NCBI GenBank assembly: GCA_963921195.1 | Contig: OY992536.1 | Location: 183,156,995-183,220,994 of the forward strand | Source of the DNA: Pegoplata infirma | Taxonomy: Eukaryota > Arthropoda > Insecta > Diptera > Anthomyiidae | Direction: 5' to 3' | DNA: 64,000 nt | Shown: positions 33,389-45,002 of the stretch, one piece after another | How positions within the stretch are numbered: the first letter of the stretch is position 1 | How the letters are laid out: each line of letters begins with the position of its first letter | Notes under the pieces: model-generated | Seen by the model: the letters and a program-made list of their open reading frames with translations, nothing else | Told to the model about the DNA's origin: nothing | Databases searched by the model: none | Position numbers and translations under genes: made by a program

Positions 33389-33915
33389 CTTGCCAGAAAC
33401 CCGAAAATTTTTAAGTTATTGTCAAAAAAAACTTTTTTGTGAGTCTTTTCTTACTAACCACTTGTAACTCAGAAACTTTTCAACCGATTTTGAATTTTTT
33501 ATCGAATATTTTGGAAAGAAGAAGGACAGGACTTTTTATGTGTGTGAATTGGTCTATAGATATAAGTAAAATATGAATTGATTTTATTAAAAATATAATT
33601 TTTTATTTTATTTTTTGAGTTTATCGATTATTTTCTCCCATAGTTCGTTTAACAACTTTTATATTTATAATCGAATGCTGGAAGGAAATTTTATTCTGAA
33701 TATTATGAGTTTTATTTTGAAAAAATCGGATAACAATAAACGGAGCTGTGATAATTTTTCTAAAAAAGGAAATTTGCTCCCACCGCTCTAACTGCCTCAG
33801 GGTTGCACCTAGACGAGTCAAATGTATGACCGACCCCCAATATTTTTTCAATACCAACATTTTTTTAAAACATACCTACCCTTAATCTTCAACCCTTAAG
33901 ATGGTTCCGATATAT
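33389..33915. other. AT-rich stretch; fragment shared with 35880-35960
   Basis: 'tgaccgacccccaatatttt' (33830) resembles 'tgatcgaccgccattatttt' (35920). No gene. Confidence 0.4.
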
Positions 33916-34140
33916 TTATTTTATTTTACTTTATTTTATTTTATTTTATTTTATTTTATTTTATTTTATTTTATTTTATTTTATTTTATTTTATTTTATT
34001 TTATTTTATTTTATTTTATTTTATTTTATTTTATTTTATTTTATTTTATTTTATTTTATTTTATTTTATTTTATTTTATTTTATTTTATTTTATTTTATT
34101 TTATTTTATTTTATTTTATTTTATTTTATTTTATTTTATA
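33916..34140 (+). repeat. (TTTTA)n pentanucleotide microsatellite
   Basis: About 225 bp, roughly 44-45 units, uninterrupted after the first few imperfect units. The FILFY repeat frame through it is an artefact. Confidence 0.97.
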
Positions 34141-34544
34141 TAAAATTTTGTTTTTTTAGGATATCAGTAGTGTCCGACCGAACAGTTTGGCCAAAAAACA
34201 TCATTTAATCAAAAAATTGGTATTTGGAAGTACTTTTTACAACTTTTTTTATACACTCAAAAAAATAACTTAGTCAAAATATTAGTAAAAGGTGTTGTAA
34301 TTTACTTCAACCAAACTTTAGCAAAAAAAATTGTAAAAATTTAACTTTTAAAGTTTTTTTTTGGCAATTTACTATTGGTAAAATACAACAATTTTTTGGT
34401 ACTTTTACTATATTTTCTTGCTAGTTTTTTTTTTATTTTACTATAATTTTAGCAAAAATATTAGTATTTTCCTTAAAGAAATGGTAAAACTTTTTATTTT
34501 TTTTCTCTTAGTTTTAAGAAAAAAAAATTGTTTAAAGTGTTCTA

Positions 34545-34630
34545 GTGTGAAAAAAAATCATTTCAGATTGATGATGCTGCCAACACCATAGCAAAGTAGC
34601 TATCCATCAACTGAATGGGCGCTCAAAAAT
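34545..34630 (+). pseudogene. Degenerate H1-like fragment
   Basis: 'gatgatgctgccaacaccat' and 'ccatcaactgaatgg' correspond to the shorter, internally deleted H1-related block of the other copy (23313-23420). Confidence 0.45.
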
Positions 34631-35047
34631 AAGCTACACAATTTTTAGTATTTTTTACCATATTTTTTGCTAATTTTACCATATTTTTTGCTAATTCTAT
34701 ATGAAAATTTTTTAAAATTTGCCACCTAAATTGTTAATAAAAAGTTGATAATTTTGAAAAAATATTTTTTTAAAATTTTAACACATAGTTAGATATCTAA
34801 TCTTCAATATCCAAAAGTTTTTTTTTATTTTTTTTTTTTAAATACATGTGAAAAAAATTAAAAATTCGAAAAAAAATTGTTAATTTTTTGCAAATTTTAC
34901 CTGAAAATGTAAGAAATTTCTTGTGTAGACTACTACGCAATTCTCATTTGTTCTACTTAAGCTAAAAAAAATGACACAAAAAAATAAAAAAAGTGAAGTG
35001 TTGTTCTTTAAATTTTTTGTTTAAAGTGTTTAAGTGAAAAAAAAATC

Positions 35048-35207
35048 ATTTTGGATTTTGATGTTGTTGGAAGTCCAGTTACTGCAACTACAGCTGCTGA
35101 GAAGAAGGCAAAAGAAGATGCTGCCACCATCAAGCCGAAGAAACCATCCAACAACTGAAGTAATAGTTGATGCTGCTATTACTACATTTAAAAGAACGTG
35201 GTGCTCA
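35048..35207 (+). pseudogene. Captured histone H1-like N-terminal fragment, copy 2
   Basis: Reads ILDFDVVGSPVTATTAAEKK, AKEDAATIKPKKPSNN, stop (35156-35158). An overlapping frame from 35154 gives TEVIVDAAITTFK, and with one extra A the following bases fit ERGA. VDAAI..FKERG matches the start of the H1 globular domain and the lysine-rich tail precedes it, as in the real protein. The other copy has P to R at the tenth codon and lacks five bases before AAI. Confidence 0.62.
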
Positions 35208-35870
35208 AAAACAGGCAACATTTTTTTAGTATGTTCACCAAATTTTAAATCAACTACTAATCAGAGAAAAAAAAATTACTAAATAAAACAGTTTTTTTAC
35301 CAAATTACAAATTTTTTTATCTATTTAAATTTTACCATTTTTTTATGGTAATTTTACCATATTTTTTGATAATATTACAAGGTTGATTTTTTACAATAAT
35401 AAAATGGTATTCTTGTAATTTTACCATTTTTTTCCTAATTTTTTGATTAGCAAAATGGTTTTGCTAATATTACCAAAATTTTTGCAACGTCCAAAACTAC
35501 AGTTTTTTTTGCTAATTTTAACCATTTTTTTTGCTAGTTTTACAATATTTTTTTTTTGAGTGTATGGGGTAGAATTGTTGAGGCGATTCTGCCAGTAAAA
35601 TTTAAGAACGAGTACGAAGTTAAGCCACAATTTCGAAGTTCGGTAACCGAACTTTTTTCAATTTGGCCGAACGTTCGGTTACCGAACATCTAAATTGGTG
35701 CTTAACTTCGTCCTCGCCATTAAATATTAAAGTCAGAATAGTCTTCTATCACCTAAATAAACAAACGGCCATCAGAAAAGCTGTTAAAAATGCTTGCAAA
35801 TACTAATTTTTGGCCAATACCGTTTTTTGGCCGAACTGTTCGGTCGGACACTAGATTCGGTCGGACACTA

Positions 35871-38800
35871 GATAGAAGCTCATAGCGCTCATATGGTTCC
35901 CTCTAAAGGGGTGACATTTATGATCGACCGCCATTATTTTTTCACCACCTTTGTCTAATTTCTAAGGGGGTTCCATGCAAAATTACAGTTTTTTTTTTTC
36001 AAAATATTGGGCAAAATTTAAACATGTACATTTTCAATATGCAATTAAATTTTTGTTTTTGATCATATTGTAATGAAATTTGAAATTTACATAGGTCTGA
36101 CTATAGAAAATTTTAACACAAAACAAAATATAAAGATTTGATGAAAGGAATCCCCCAATTCCCAATTTTATTGTTAACAATTTCTAAAAAAAATTATTCA
36201 TGCTGAAAGTTACTTACATATTCAAGAATCTATGTTTGCTTTGGTAGGTACAATAGAGGGATCCAAATTTTTTCCCAGGGGGGAAAGTTGAAATTTCTGT
36301 TAAAAATAGATTAAAAATAGGTTGAGGCAGGCGAGTACAAAATAAAATTTTTTGACAGGCTATTTTTTAACTCACCTGCGTGATTCAGATCAATTGAAAA
36401 AAATAACATATTCTGAACGAAATTTTTAAGCTGTAGTCAAAAGAGTGTTGGTACTTTTTTGGCAAAAAATTCCAATTTTTTAAAATCTTTTTTAAGTTCA
36501 AAATAGTGTAAATTTTTAACAAAACACAAAACTATATAGTTAACCAAAAATTTTGCCTTTCAAAAAACTGACGTTATGTGACCAAGCTATTCCCGAAAAA
36601 CCGGAGCAGGATCAGGTAAAAAAATTTAAAATGTCCCCCTTTAAATGGCTATAAATCAGAAAGTAAAAGAGATAACGACTACTTCAAGCATATTTGTTAG
36701 TAGGTATTTACTAGTGCTTTTAAAAAAATCAAAATTTCATAAAAATCGAAAAATAAACAACAAATTGGCTTGCACTTCAAGCTTTTGTATGCAAAAGTGT
36801 CCTACTTTAGGGGCCACTGGGAGTGCCCCTATTGGATATGTGAGTTCCAGCGTCTTTAATTAAGCTCGAAACTACGTTAGCTATAACCGTTATAAATTTC
36901 ACTGCAATCTATCCAGTACTTACTGAATAACCCAATTATTTCAAAAAAAAAAAAACTTCAATTATAAACCACTGTGCAATGAAGGGTTTATCTAAACAAT
37001 ATATTTATATTCGGCATATGTAAACAAATATTGATTTCATGTTTTTATTGTAAAAAAAACACCTTCTGTTACATTTTTGGGTCAAAACAATTAAAATTGT
37101 ATTCGTTGTTAACCCACTAACAAGTGAGAGTATGAGCAACATGTTGATATTATTTCTATAACACTCATACGCAATGTTAGACATTTACATACTAAACAAA
37201 TACAAGCATAAATATTATTTTAGTATATATCATCAATATTACTACATACAATGAATATTATGTGTTATTTTACTTATAATTAGGGCAACCAAAAATAAGT
37301 ACTTTAAACAATGTTTTAAGCTCTTAAAAAAAAAAACGGAAAAACATCAAAATAAGCAGTAAAAATTAAAAAAAGAACTATTTCCTTTAGTGGATTTTCA
37401 TTAAAAATGTCGGATATCAGAGGATCGTCTTTAAAATTGTAGGTGTTTCATAAAAAAAAATTAAAATCGTCATATTTTTTTATAAGAAAAAAGTCATGTA
37501 AATTGAATTGGATTTCAATATTTTTTTTATAACCCTCGAAATTTTTTGGAAATTTTTTTTTGGAAAAATAAAAATTTAATTTTTTTTTTTTTGAAAAATA
37601 AAAATTTTAATAATATTTTTTGTTTACCTTTAATATTTTTTTGAAATAAAGCTAATAAAATAAGCCAATAATTCAAACATAAGCAGAAAAAAGCTTTAAA
37701 AAAGAGATAAAAAAATAAAAAAAAAAGCCAATTAATGAAAAATAAGCAGTTATTGCCAAAATAAGAAAAAAAGCTCTAACAAATGCAGCTTATTTTCTTT
37801 AGTTTTTCATGATCAGAATTTGTGTTTAATCTAAATTGATTTATCTTTTGAAATAACAAAAGAAGCATTTCGTCGCTGTTCCGTCGTAATTTGGTATGTG
37901 TTTTTAATGAAGTTTTCAGGAGAGCAAAAAAAACGTTTTCTTTTGTCATTTTATCATATTTTATAAAAGTCATGCGTCTTTTAAATACATAAAGATATTT
38001 TATAGATGTGTACCACCAAAAACAGAATGATTTTTTTAGCTAAAACGAAGATATTAACGGATTACATAAAAAACTACACATAACACATTTTGTTAGAACA
38101 TTTTTGGTATTAATTTTTTTATTTTTGGACATTTTTATACACATGACCGTTTTTGTTCAAAGAACTTAAGTTATAAAATTTGATAATAGTGCAAAAAAAA
38201 ATTAATATTCATTAAAGTGATAGAAATTACACTTTTTAAACCCATATTTTGTACAAATCTGCATCCAAGTCCTGCGTTGTTTCAATGAGTTTTGTTTTTT
38301 TAGCGAAAAATTTTACCCAAAAAAATGGTACTCAAATTTGTGCCATGAGAACTGACCATCATTCCTCTATAATTGGGGCTGGCTAATTTCAATGGTGAAG
38401 TCCGTTTTTGAATCAATGGAACAGTTTTCATGGAAATCATCGTTAAAGTTTTGCACATTTTGTTGCAGTTTTTTTATTTAAAAAAAATCTGCTTTTACAA
38501 ATGTAAATTTGTTTGGTATGGGAAATGCGGATTAGACTCATAATGATATATTAAGTACAAATTTGGATAAAATTGTTTGCGAATAAATGGTAAAAATCGC
38601 GATTTTTCACATATTTTATTAATTTTGCGTTTTTTTTTTTTTGCAACCCCATAATAAGTTTTTAGAATTGATATCCTGTGTATAAAAAGACTAGTGTATG
38701 TGATTAATTTCTGCAAAAAAAAAAAACTGTTTAGTTATATATAACTTTTTTGGAAATCGCGAAAAATCGCTTTTTTATAATGGCAGCTTCCCTTTAAAAT

Positions 38801-39150
38801 GTGATCTCATATTTCATTTTTTAGTATAGTAAGTAAGCATGCCTAAAACCCTTATGTTAAAAATTTTAAGCAAAAACGTTTATATTTGCAAAAGTTTTCT
38901 TAACAAAAACTGTTTTTAAGCTACACATACCATTTTTTTTTTTTGGAACATTTACATATGGATTTCACATTGCTACTTTTGCTAATTTCTTAACCATTCA
39001 AGATATCGCTAAACGGTTTAGTGGGCAGAAGGATGACCTATAGAGGTTTCATTTTATGCAATAAAAAAAATCCCAAAAATGTCATATACCAAATCATGAC
39101 GGAGCAGCGACGATTTGCTTTTTTTGGTTGGCCTACTTATAGTATACACA
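35871..39150. other. AT-rich DNA without recognised element boundaries
   Basis: Several short motifs recur ('aaatcgcgatttttcac' and 'gaaatcgcgaaaaatcgc' at 38590-38770, possibly a degraded foldback; 'aaaataagcag' runs near 37350-37750). No TIR pair or coding frame can be supported in these 3.3 kb. Confidence 0.4.
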
Positions 39151-39958
39151 TTAGGGTGGCACGAATAATGCATTTTTTTTTTCGAATTTTGTCGATCGCC
39201 AGGCTTTTGGTTTGTTTTGGTCTAAAAACTCTATGTTTAAATTCTTAACCAAATCGGACAAAATTAGCACGTGCCTTTGGGGGTTAAAGTTTTGCCATTA
39301 AAAATGATTTTCCCTGCAAACCAAAATTTTTTTTTCGATTTAATTTTTTTTTTTCTAAGAATTTTCCAAAATATATTTTGGAAAAAATACAGGATCCGAC
39401 TGACTATAAAAATTTTTTATTTTTTTTTTTGTGTTTTAATTTTGACAAGCACAGATTTTAGATGTGATGTTGCTTTTAATGATGCATAAGCATAAATATT
39501 TTACTTAATCGTGTTCCAAATTTTATCCAAAAACAGAAAAATATGTGTGTTTTACCCTTTTTTAAATTTTATGTGTTAACACCAAAAATTACTTTTTTTT
39601 TCGAATTTCGTTGATTCCCGGGAAAATTATGGTTCCTTTTCGTATTAAAGCTCTATATCCAAATTTTTAACCAAATCAAACTATTTTAACACGTGCCGCT
39701 AGGGAGGCTTAAGTTTGGACATGAAAAAAAAAGACACAAACTAAAATTTGTGTAAGGACAAACTTTAATGCCCAAGCGGCTCGGGTTAAAATTGTCCGAT
39801 TTGGCTAAATCGGACAATTCAAACATAGAGTTTGTAGATCAGACGGAACCATTATTTGTCCGGTAATCAAAAAATTCGAAAAAAGTAATTTTTTGTGAGA
39901 TATAAAATTTAAAAAAAGTGTAAAACTTATTATCTTATGTTTTTGGATACATTTTAGA
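39151..39958. repeat. Repeat block with palindrome
   Basis: 39151-39300 and 39600-39720 are diverged direct copies ('tttttcgaattttgtcgat' against 'tttttcgaatttcgttgat'; 'agcacgtgcc' and 'aacacgtgcc'). 39735-39950 is the inverted counterpart ('aattcgaaaaaagtaatttt', 'aatcggacaattcaaacata'). 39425-39480 ('ttttgacaagcacagatttt') is shared with the palindrome at 51660-51900. Confidence 0.5.
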
Positions 39959-40912
39959 ACACAAACAAGTAAGAAAGTTATAGTCGGTCAAGACCGACCA
40001 TATAATACCTACACCAGTGTTTTCCGGAAAATGGGTCCCAAGTCCAAACATGGACCGATTGGATCTGTCTTTTTTTAGATCTTTATTAAGTGTAGAAAAT
40101 ACACACAGATCAAATTTAAGTGGAATTGACTTATTTATACCGATATTAACTGAATATTTTATATTATTTTTATAATATAATATTTTTTTAACTGAATATC
40201 AGTCGAAATTTTTTTATGGGAGGACTAAGTCCAAGAATGGTTACTAAAGTTGACGTTTAAAAAAAATTTTATTCAAATATTACCATTTTTATGAATTTTG
40301 AGGGAATTGTGTGAATATCGGGAGGGTGGTTTGTATGGAGACTACCAGAAGGACTGACCCGATTTCTTTGAAATTTGGAATGGTGATTTTTGCATACAAA
40401 ATTTGATTACCTGCTAAATTTCAAAGCCATAACTATTTTAATATGGTTATTAGAGTCATTTAAGCCGAATCCAAAGGGGGCGTTTGTATGGGGGCTAGGG
40501 GTTGACATGGACCGATTTTCTACAGGCCTCGTCCTTGGGCCAAAAGATGCTTAAGTTAAATCGACTCAAAAAGTAATTCTAAGTCGATCGGTATACTTGA
40601 AGGTAGGTCTAGGACCAATATTTCGGGTACACTGAAAGAATTTTGTTCATTACGGCTATGAAAACGTACATTGATTCTATGAAAAAAATCATTAGAAGTG
40701 AGCCAATGATGCCCTTCATAGAATCTATGAATCAAATTCATAGAAACCAGAAACCTATGAAAAAGTTCATAGGCTATGGAAAAAAAATTATTATTCAATT
40801 CTATTTTTATTTATTTTATTATTTCAATTTTATTTTTTTTTTATTTTATTTTTATTATTTCATTTATTTACTATTTTCTATTTTTAAAAATTTATATTTT
40901 TTTTTAACTTAT

Positions 40913-40976
40913 CCCCACCGAGATTCGAACATAAAACCTCTTGTTCGTGAAGCTTAATGTCTAACCACTTAGCTAA
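40913..40976 (-). other. tRNA-like module, left arm of MITE
   Basis: On the minus strand TTAGCTAAGTGGTTAGACA (A-box-like D arm) is followed by 'gcttcacgaacaag' (anticodon-arm-like) and ATGTTCGAATCTCGG (B-box-like T arm). A discriminator-side acceptor stem is not evident, so it is a tRNA relic. A run rich in A on this strand follows. Confidence 0.55.
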
Positions 40977-41170
40977 ATTATATAAACAAGTAACAACACT
41001 TAAAAGCTATTTTGAATAATATTCCGCTAACATATTAAGTTTGTGTCTTTGCTCTGTCACAACGCTCTGCCAAAAGGTGTGTGTATGTTTGTAGAAAACA
41101 AATATTTTGTGTATTTACAAAAATGAAGCGTTATAAAACCAAGCGTTTGTTGGCGAGATTTTTCTTCTTT

Positions 41171-41248
41171 GGTGGCGCTGATAGCTAAGGCGTCGACAAT
41201 TGCCACTTCAGCCGGTAGGTCTTGGGTTCTAGCCCCGGTCAGGGCAGC
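41171..41248 (+). other. tRNA-like module, right arm of MITE
   Basis: GGTGGCGCTGATAGCTAAGG is followed by 'gccacttcagccgg' and CTTGGGTTCTAGCCCCGG, the last an evident T-arm with B box. T-runs that could end Pol III transcription follow at 41257. The acceptor stem does not close. Confidence 0.55.
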
Positions 41249-41635
41249 AATGAAAATTTTTTTTTTAATGTTTTTTTTATTTTTTTTTTTATTTTTTTAA
41301 TAAATTTATTCAACTGTTTTAATTATTGTAACATTATTTTAATTATTTAAAAAAATAAATGGCATATTGATGGCATTTTCTTCTATGAATGACATTCATT
41401 AATTCTATGAATTTTTTCTATGAATTTAATAAAATCTATGAATAAAATTCTATGAAAAATTTCAGAATACTAATGAATATTCATTCAGCCAATGAATTGT
41501 TTCATAGATTCTATGAATTTGGTTTTATGAAATTTGTTCATAGATGGAATGAACAATAATTCTTTCAGTGTAGTTACAAACATCAGCACAAACTAATTAT
41601 ACCCTGTACCACAGAGTGGTGTAGGGTATAAAATG

Positions 41636-42600
41636 ATGTCACAGATAGGAAAAATATTTTTTAATGAAAAATCTATATTTTTCAACTCGAATCCCTATAA
41701 CAAATAGAATTGGAGCCCGTGCTCGATCTGTACTAACAGAAAAAACAACTAAAAGAAAATTTTTTGGTTTGTATGTAAAAATTATTTTTAAGACCCCGCT
41801 TTTTAAGTACCCGTCGCACAGTGTTGTGACCTTGGCCATAAATAGTCAAAGTAAATGTCTTAAAACTTAAGGTTATATGAATTTTATTTTAAGAAAACAT
41901 CATAAATAAAACAAATCCAAAACAGTTTATAGATATCTTTAATAGTTTTTAAGTTACATGTCTCCAAAGTTGAACTTTTTGAAATATATCAAATTTTGGC
42001 TTTAAAATCTTTGAAATCCACATGTACTTGTAGCGGTTAAATAATTATATTGCATTTAAAATTCGACCTTATTGGTAATGAAGTTTTAAGTTAGATATGT
42101 TGCTTGTATGATAATGCTGTTTTGGTCGACATAAGTTAATCATATGGCAAGTAACGCTGTTATAAAGTGAGTTCCAAAGAAAATACTAATTTATTTTGCA
42201 AATTTCATATTTGATAGCCATTTTTGTGGCCCTCATTGGCGCGCTTAGTTCTTTGCAGAAAATATTGGTATAAGTATGTAGATTACAAATAACAAAATAA
42301 CTCGTCCACGTTTTTCCACTTTTTTTTTTAATCAATTTTTTTTTTGTGAGAACCCGAATATAAATTTGGAAATTTTTTAACGAAAACACCAAGATGCAGC
42401 AGTTGTCCTTGATAATTTGAAATGTTTTGCAAAAAATAGTTATGGAACACAAATAATAAATCGGAATGCAAAATGAATTGGTCGGTTAAATTTAAAATTT
42501 TATTTAAATTGGTCCAAGAACCATTATTTGTCATCCAGGCCTGACACAAATTTGATGCTTGGCTAGACACCAGTTGTACATTAACAGATGCAGACTTTTA
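41636..42600. other. Dispersed repeat fragment and unassigned sequence
   Basis: 41680-41760 contains 'gagcccgtgctcgatctgta', the inverse of 18095-18115. The remainder has no recognised partner. Small frames here are incidental. Confidence 0.4.
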
Positions 42601-42619
42601 TTTAGAAAGATTTTGTTGA

Positions 42620-43470
42620 CGAAGTACGTTGTACTATATTTTTACTTGCTTATTTTATAACGGTCTTTTTGAGATAGGCATATCCCCGCTTAAACTTAAA
42701 AACAATATTCAACGTATTGTAAATACTACGTGCAAAAATGTTGTGAATTATTGATAGTTTAAGGTCAAAGGATTTCCCTGAATTCTCTCAAGTCTTTAAA
42801 AAAGGATATTAATGCGCTAAGAATATCCTAAGGATAGGTTAAGGATAATCCTTGCTTCAATTATACTAAAATAACGTATTTTCAACATTATCAGAACAGA
42901 ATTTCATGAAGTACGAAGGATTTTTTAAACTTTTTTTTTTTAATTTTTTAAGGACATTTTTAATTTATGTATTACATCCTTGCTTCAATTTTTTCATTTG
43001 ATTAAGATTTAAGGTATATTCTAAGTGTTTCAGATGCAAAAATTCATGAAGGAATTTGAATTTTGAACTTTTTCTTGACTTTTTTAAAAAGGACATTTTC
43101 GAGGAAGGCGTATCCTTGTTCCGATTTGCACAAACTTTGGTAAATACATTGAGCATATTATAACAGTTGGATTTTCAAAAATTCATGATATAACTTCAAT
43201 TTTTACCTTTTTTCTGAACGTTATTTTAAAAAGGACATTTTCGAGCTAGGCGTATCCTTGCTCCGAATTGAACAAAATTTTGTAGAATAATTAATGGCAT
43301 TATAGGTAATAACTACAATAAATAACATGAAGATTAAAGCGTTAGTTTTCGTTTTATGACGTATTTTAATTTCAGGATATATGGGAAGGATACGAATCCT
43401 GGGGCGGATATTGACCAAATTCAAAATTTTTCTTGATCTTATCGATCTTAACAAGTGTTCCAAATTTTAA
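42620..43470 (+). repeat. About 140-bp tandem repeats, degenerate
   Basis: 'aaaaaggacattttcgaggaagg cgtatcc' near 43088, 'aaaaaggacattttcgagct aggcgtatcc' near 43230, and 'ttaaggacatttttaattta' near 42950 are spaced about 140 bp apart. An earlier, poorer unit is near 42670 ('gataggcatatccccgct'). Confidence 0.6.
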
Positions 43471-43691
43471 CGCTCTAACTTAACTCCTTCTATTTTTGGC
43501 CACTCTTTACATGAAGACGCAACACTGTGAGTCGCTTAGGGAAGGCGTGGTCGTAGGGGCGTAAAATGACTCATGAGTTATTTTAAAGTCGAAGAGAAAA
43601 AATTAACGGGGTTTAGGTTGGCACCAAAATAAAAAAACAAAAAAAAGTTAAATACGCTTAAAACCATAAATATTAATGAGCAGATTACATA
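43471..43691. repeat. Fragment of the palindrome family
   Basis: 'gggaaggcgtggtcgtaggg gcgtaaaat' (43538-43567) matches 52139-52168 of the large palindrome. Confidence 0.55.
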
Positions 43692-44151
43692 CACTCAAAA
43701 TATTTTGTAAGTAAATTCAACTGAAAAAAGGTTTAAAACAATCGTTTTTCCTTTTAAAAAACGGACTACTCATATTTCATTTGAAACAACATAATTTTTC
43801 AGTTATTTTTAAACGTTAATAAACGTAAATTAATAAATTCCGTAAAAACAAACGATATTTCAGTTATTTTCACTGTTTACATTTTTTTATTTTGTGAAGT
43901 AAAAATTAAATTTTTTGAATAACAAACTACAAAAACCGTGCTTCTGTAAAATTATACGGAATAATCAGTCACAAATAATTTAACTGATAAAAATATTTTT
44001 CCGTAACTTTTGTAGTTTATTGTTTTTACAACTGTATAAATCATTCAATATTTTATTTTCCTTGAAAAACAAACGATAAAACGTTTAAAACAACTTTAAC
44101 TAAAAACTTTTTGAATAACCGTAAATAGTTACTGTAAAACTTTTCTAGGTG
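43692..44151. mobile_element. TA-type MITE (CACTCAAAATATT / TTCTAGGTG)
   Basis: Starts TA|CACTCAAAATATTTTG and ends TTTTCTAGGTG|TA. 460 bp with 'aaaacaatcg', 'cgtaaaaacaaacga' and 'aaacgttaataaacg' motifs in both orientations. Confidence 0.6.
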
Positions 44152-44294
44152 TAGAAAATGTTAAAAAATAGAGGCAGTCATCTTCAGGGCGCATCCAGCT
44201 CTAAAAAAAATTTTAAAATTTCATATTTTCGGGACACGGTAATATACATCAAAAACTTCACAAGTGTATTGGGATACCATATACTCGTATAAAT

Positions 44295-44730
44295 TAGAGA
44301 TGGGCGAATGAGTTATTTTTGACTCACAATCACTCACGCTTACGGCAGGAATTTTTAAATCACACACACTTACTCACGAGCATATTTTTTCTAATCACAC
44401 TCACTCACAATCTGATGATTTAATTAAATACAACTTACAATTTTATGCAAAAATTTAAAGTTCACCGAAATTTTACAATTTTTTTTTTTGTTTATTTTCG
44501 GAACGAAATCATAAGTTTAGCCAAATTTTACAATTTTTTCTTGTTGTTTTTTTTGGTACAAAAGGAAGAGTAGAGAAAATAAATCACACTAACGCAAAAA
44601 CTCGACTCACGCACCCTCACTCACGCAATTTTTTCCCCGCTCACACTTACTCACAATCACGTGAGTATAATTGCATTCCGTCATACTCACTCGTGAATCA
44701 AGTTCTAATATGCTCATGTTCCCATCTCTA
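44295..44730. mobile_element. hAT-type MITE with TAGAGATGGG ends and CTCAC motifs
   Basis: TAGAGATGGG at the left and CCCATCTCTA at the right. Flanks GTATAAAT and GAATAAAT are an 8-bp duplication with one difference. Both sides carry iterated 'actcac', 'tcactcacg' and 'cacgtgagt' motifs. 436 bp. Confidence 0.75.
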
Positions 44731-45002
44731 GAATAAATATGCGCAAACCTACTAACTTACTCCTCTTTAAGTTAATAGCAATTTAACAAATTCTAAATTC
44801 CATTAAACAGTAATACCAATAACAACTTACTCATGTGTGTGTGTGATTTTATTAATGTGTGTGCCATGTACAAAATATGAAAAATAAACAGACCCAAAAA
44901 GGTATTGTTGTGTTAAGTTTTATTAAAGCACTATGTGTGTAAAGTACATGTATATATGTATTTATTTAAAAAATAAATACAAGAAATACTATATTGTAGT
45001 AA
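44731..45002. other. Stretch without recognised feature
   Basis: A short TG-rich run at 44824-44842; nothing else. Confidence 0.35.

Larger units (their letters stand above)
34254..35562 (+). mobile_element. TA-type MITE carrying a histone H1-like fragment, copy 2
   Basis: The ends are CACTCAAAAAAATAACTTAG and TTTTTTTTTTGAGTG, with TA on both sides (34252-34253, 35563-35564). 1309 bp, nearly identical throughout to 23049-24343. It contains two H1-related segments (34545-34630 and 35048-35207). Confidence 0.82.
34168..35870. mobile_element. hAT-type element (TAGTGTCCGACC ends) split by a MITE
   Basis: The left end TAGTGTCCGACCGAACAG pairs with the right end CTGTTCGGTCGGACACTA. Flanks are GATATCAG and GATAGAAG, an 8-bp duplication with two differences. 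The right tip is duplicated as a 17-bp tandem (35838-35870). The right arm has 'ttcggtaaccgaa' and 'ttcggttaccgaa' palindromes (35638-35690). The H1-carrying MITE 34254-35562 is nested inside. Confidence 0.7.
40630..41570. mobile_element. TA-type MITE with two tRNA-like modules
   Basis: The ends CACTGAAAGAATTTTGTTCA and 'gaacaataattctttcagtg' mirror each other, flanked by TA on both sides (40628-40629, 41571-41572). Outer arms consist of 'attctatgaa' and 'ttcatagaat' motifs. Inside lie divergent tRNA-like segments, each followed by an A/T-run region. 941 bp; non-coding. Confidence 0.82.
39965..41635 (+). mobile_element. DINE-like element, complete ends, split by a MITE
   Basis: The 5' end 'acaagtaagaaagttatagt' with stem 'cggtcaagaccg' and the 3' end 'taccacagagtggtg tagggtat' are both present. 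The MITE 40630-41570 lies inside: 'atttcgggTA' and 'TAgttacaaacatcagc' rejoin into the normal DINE reading. Without it the element is about 0.73 kb. Confidence 0.78.

Noticed and set aside
33901..34143. 80-codon frame of FILFY repeats
   Set aside because: Produced by the TTTTA microsatellite.
35034..35282. 82-codon frame starting MKKKSFWILMLLEV across the H1-like block
   Set aside because: Reads the captured segment in the wrong frame; the H1-like reading is in another frame and is broken.
40913..41248. Functional tRNA genes
   Set aside because: A- and B-box-like parts are present but the acceptor stems do not close, so I list them only as tRNA-like modules.
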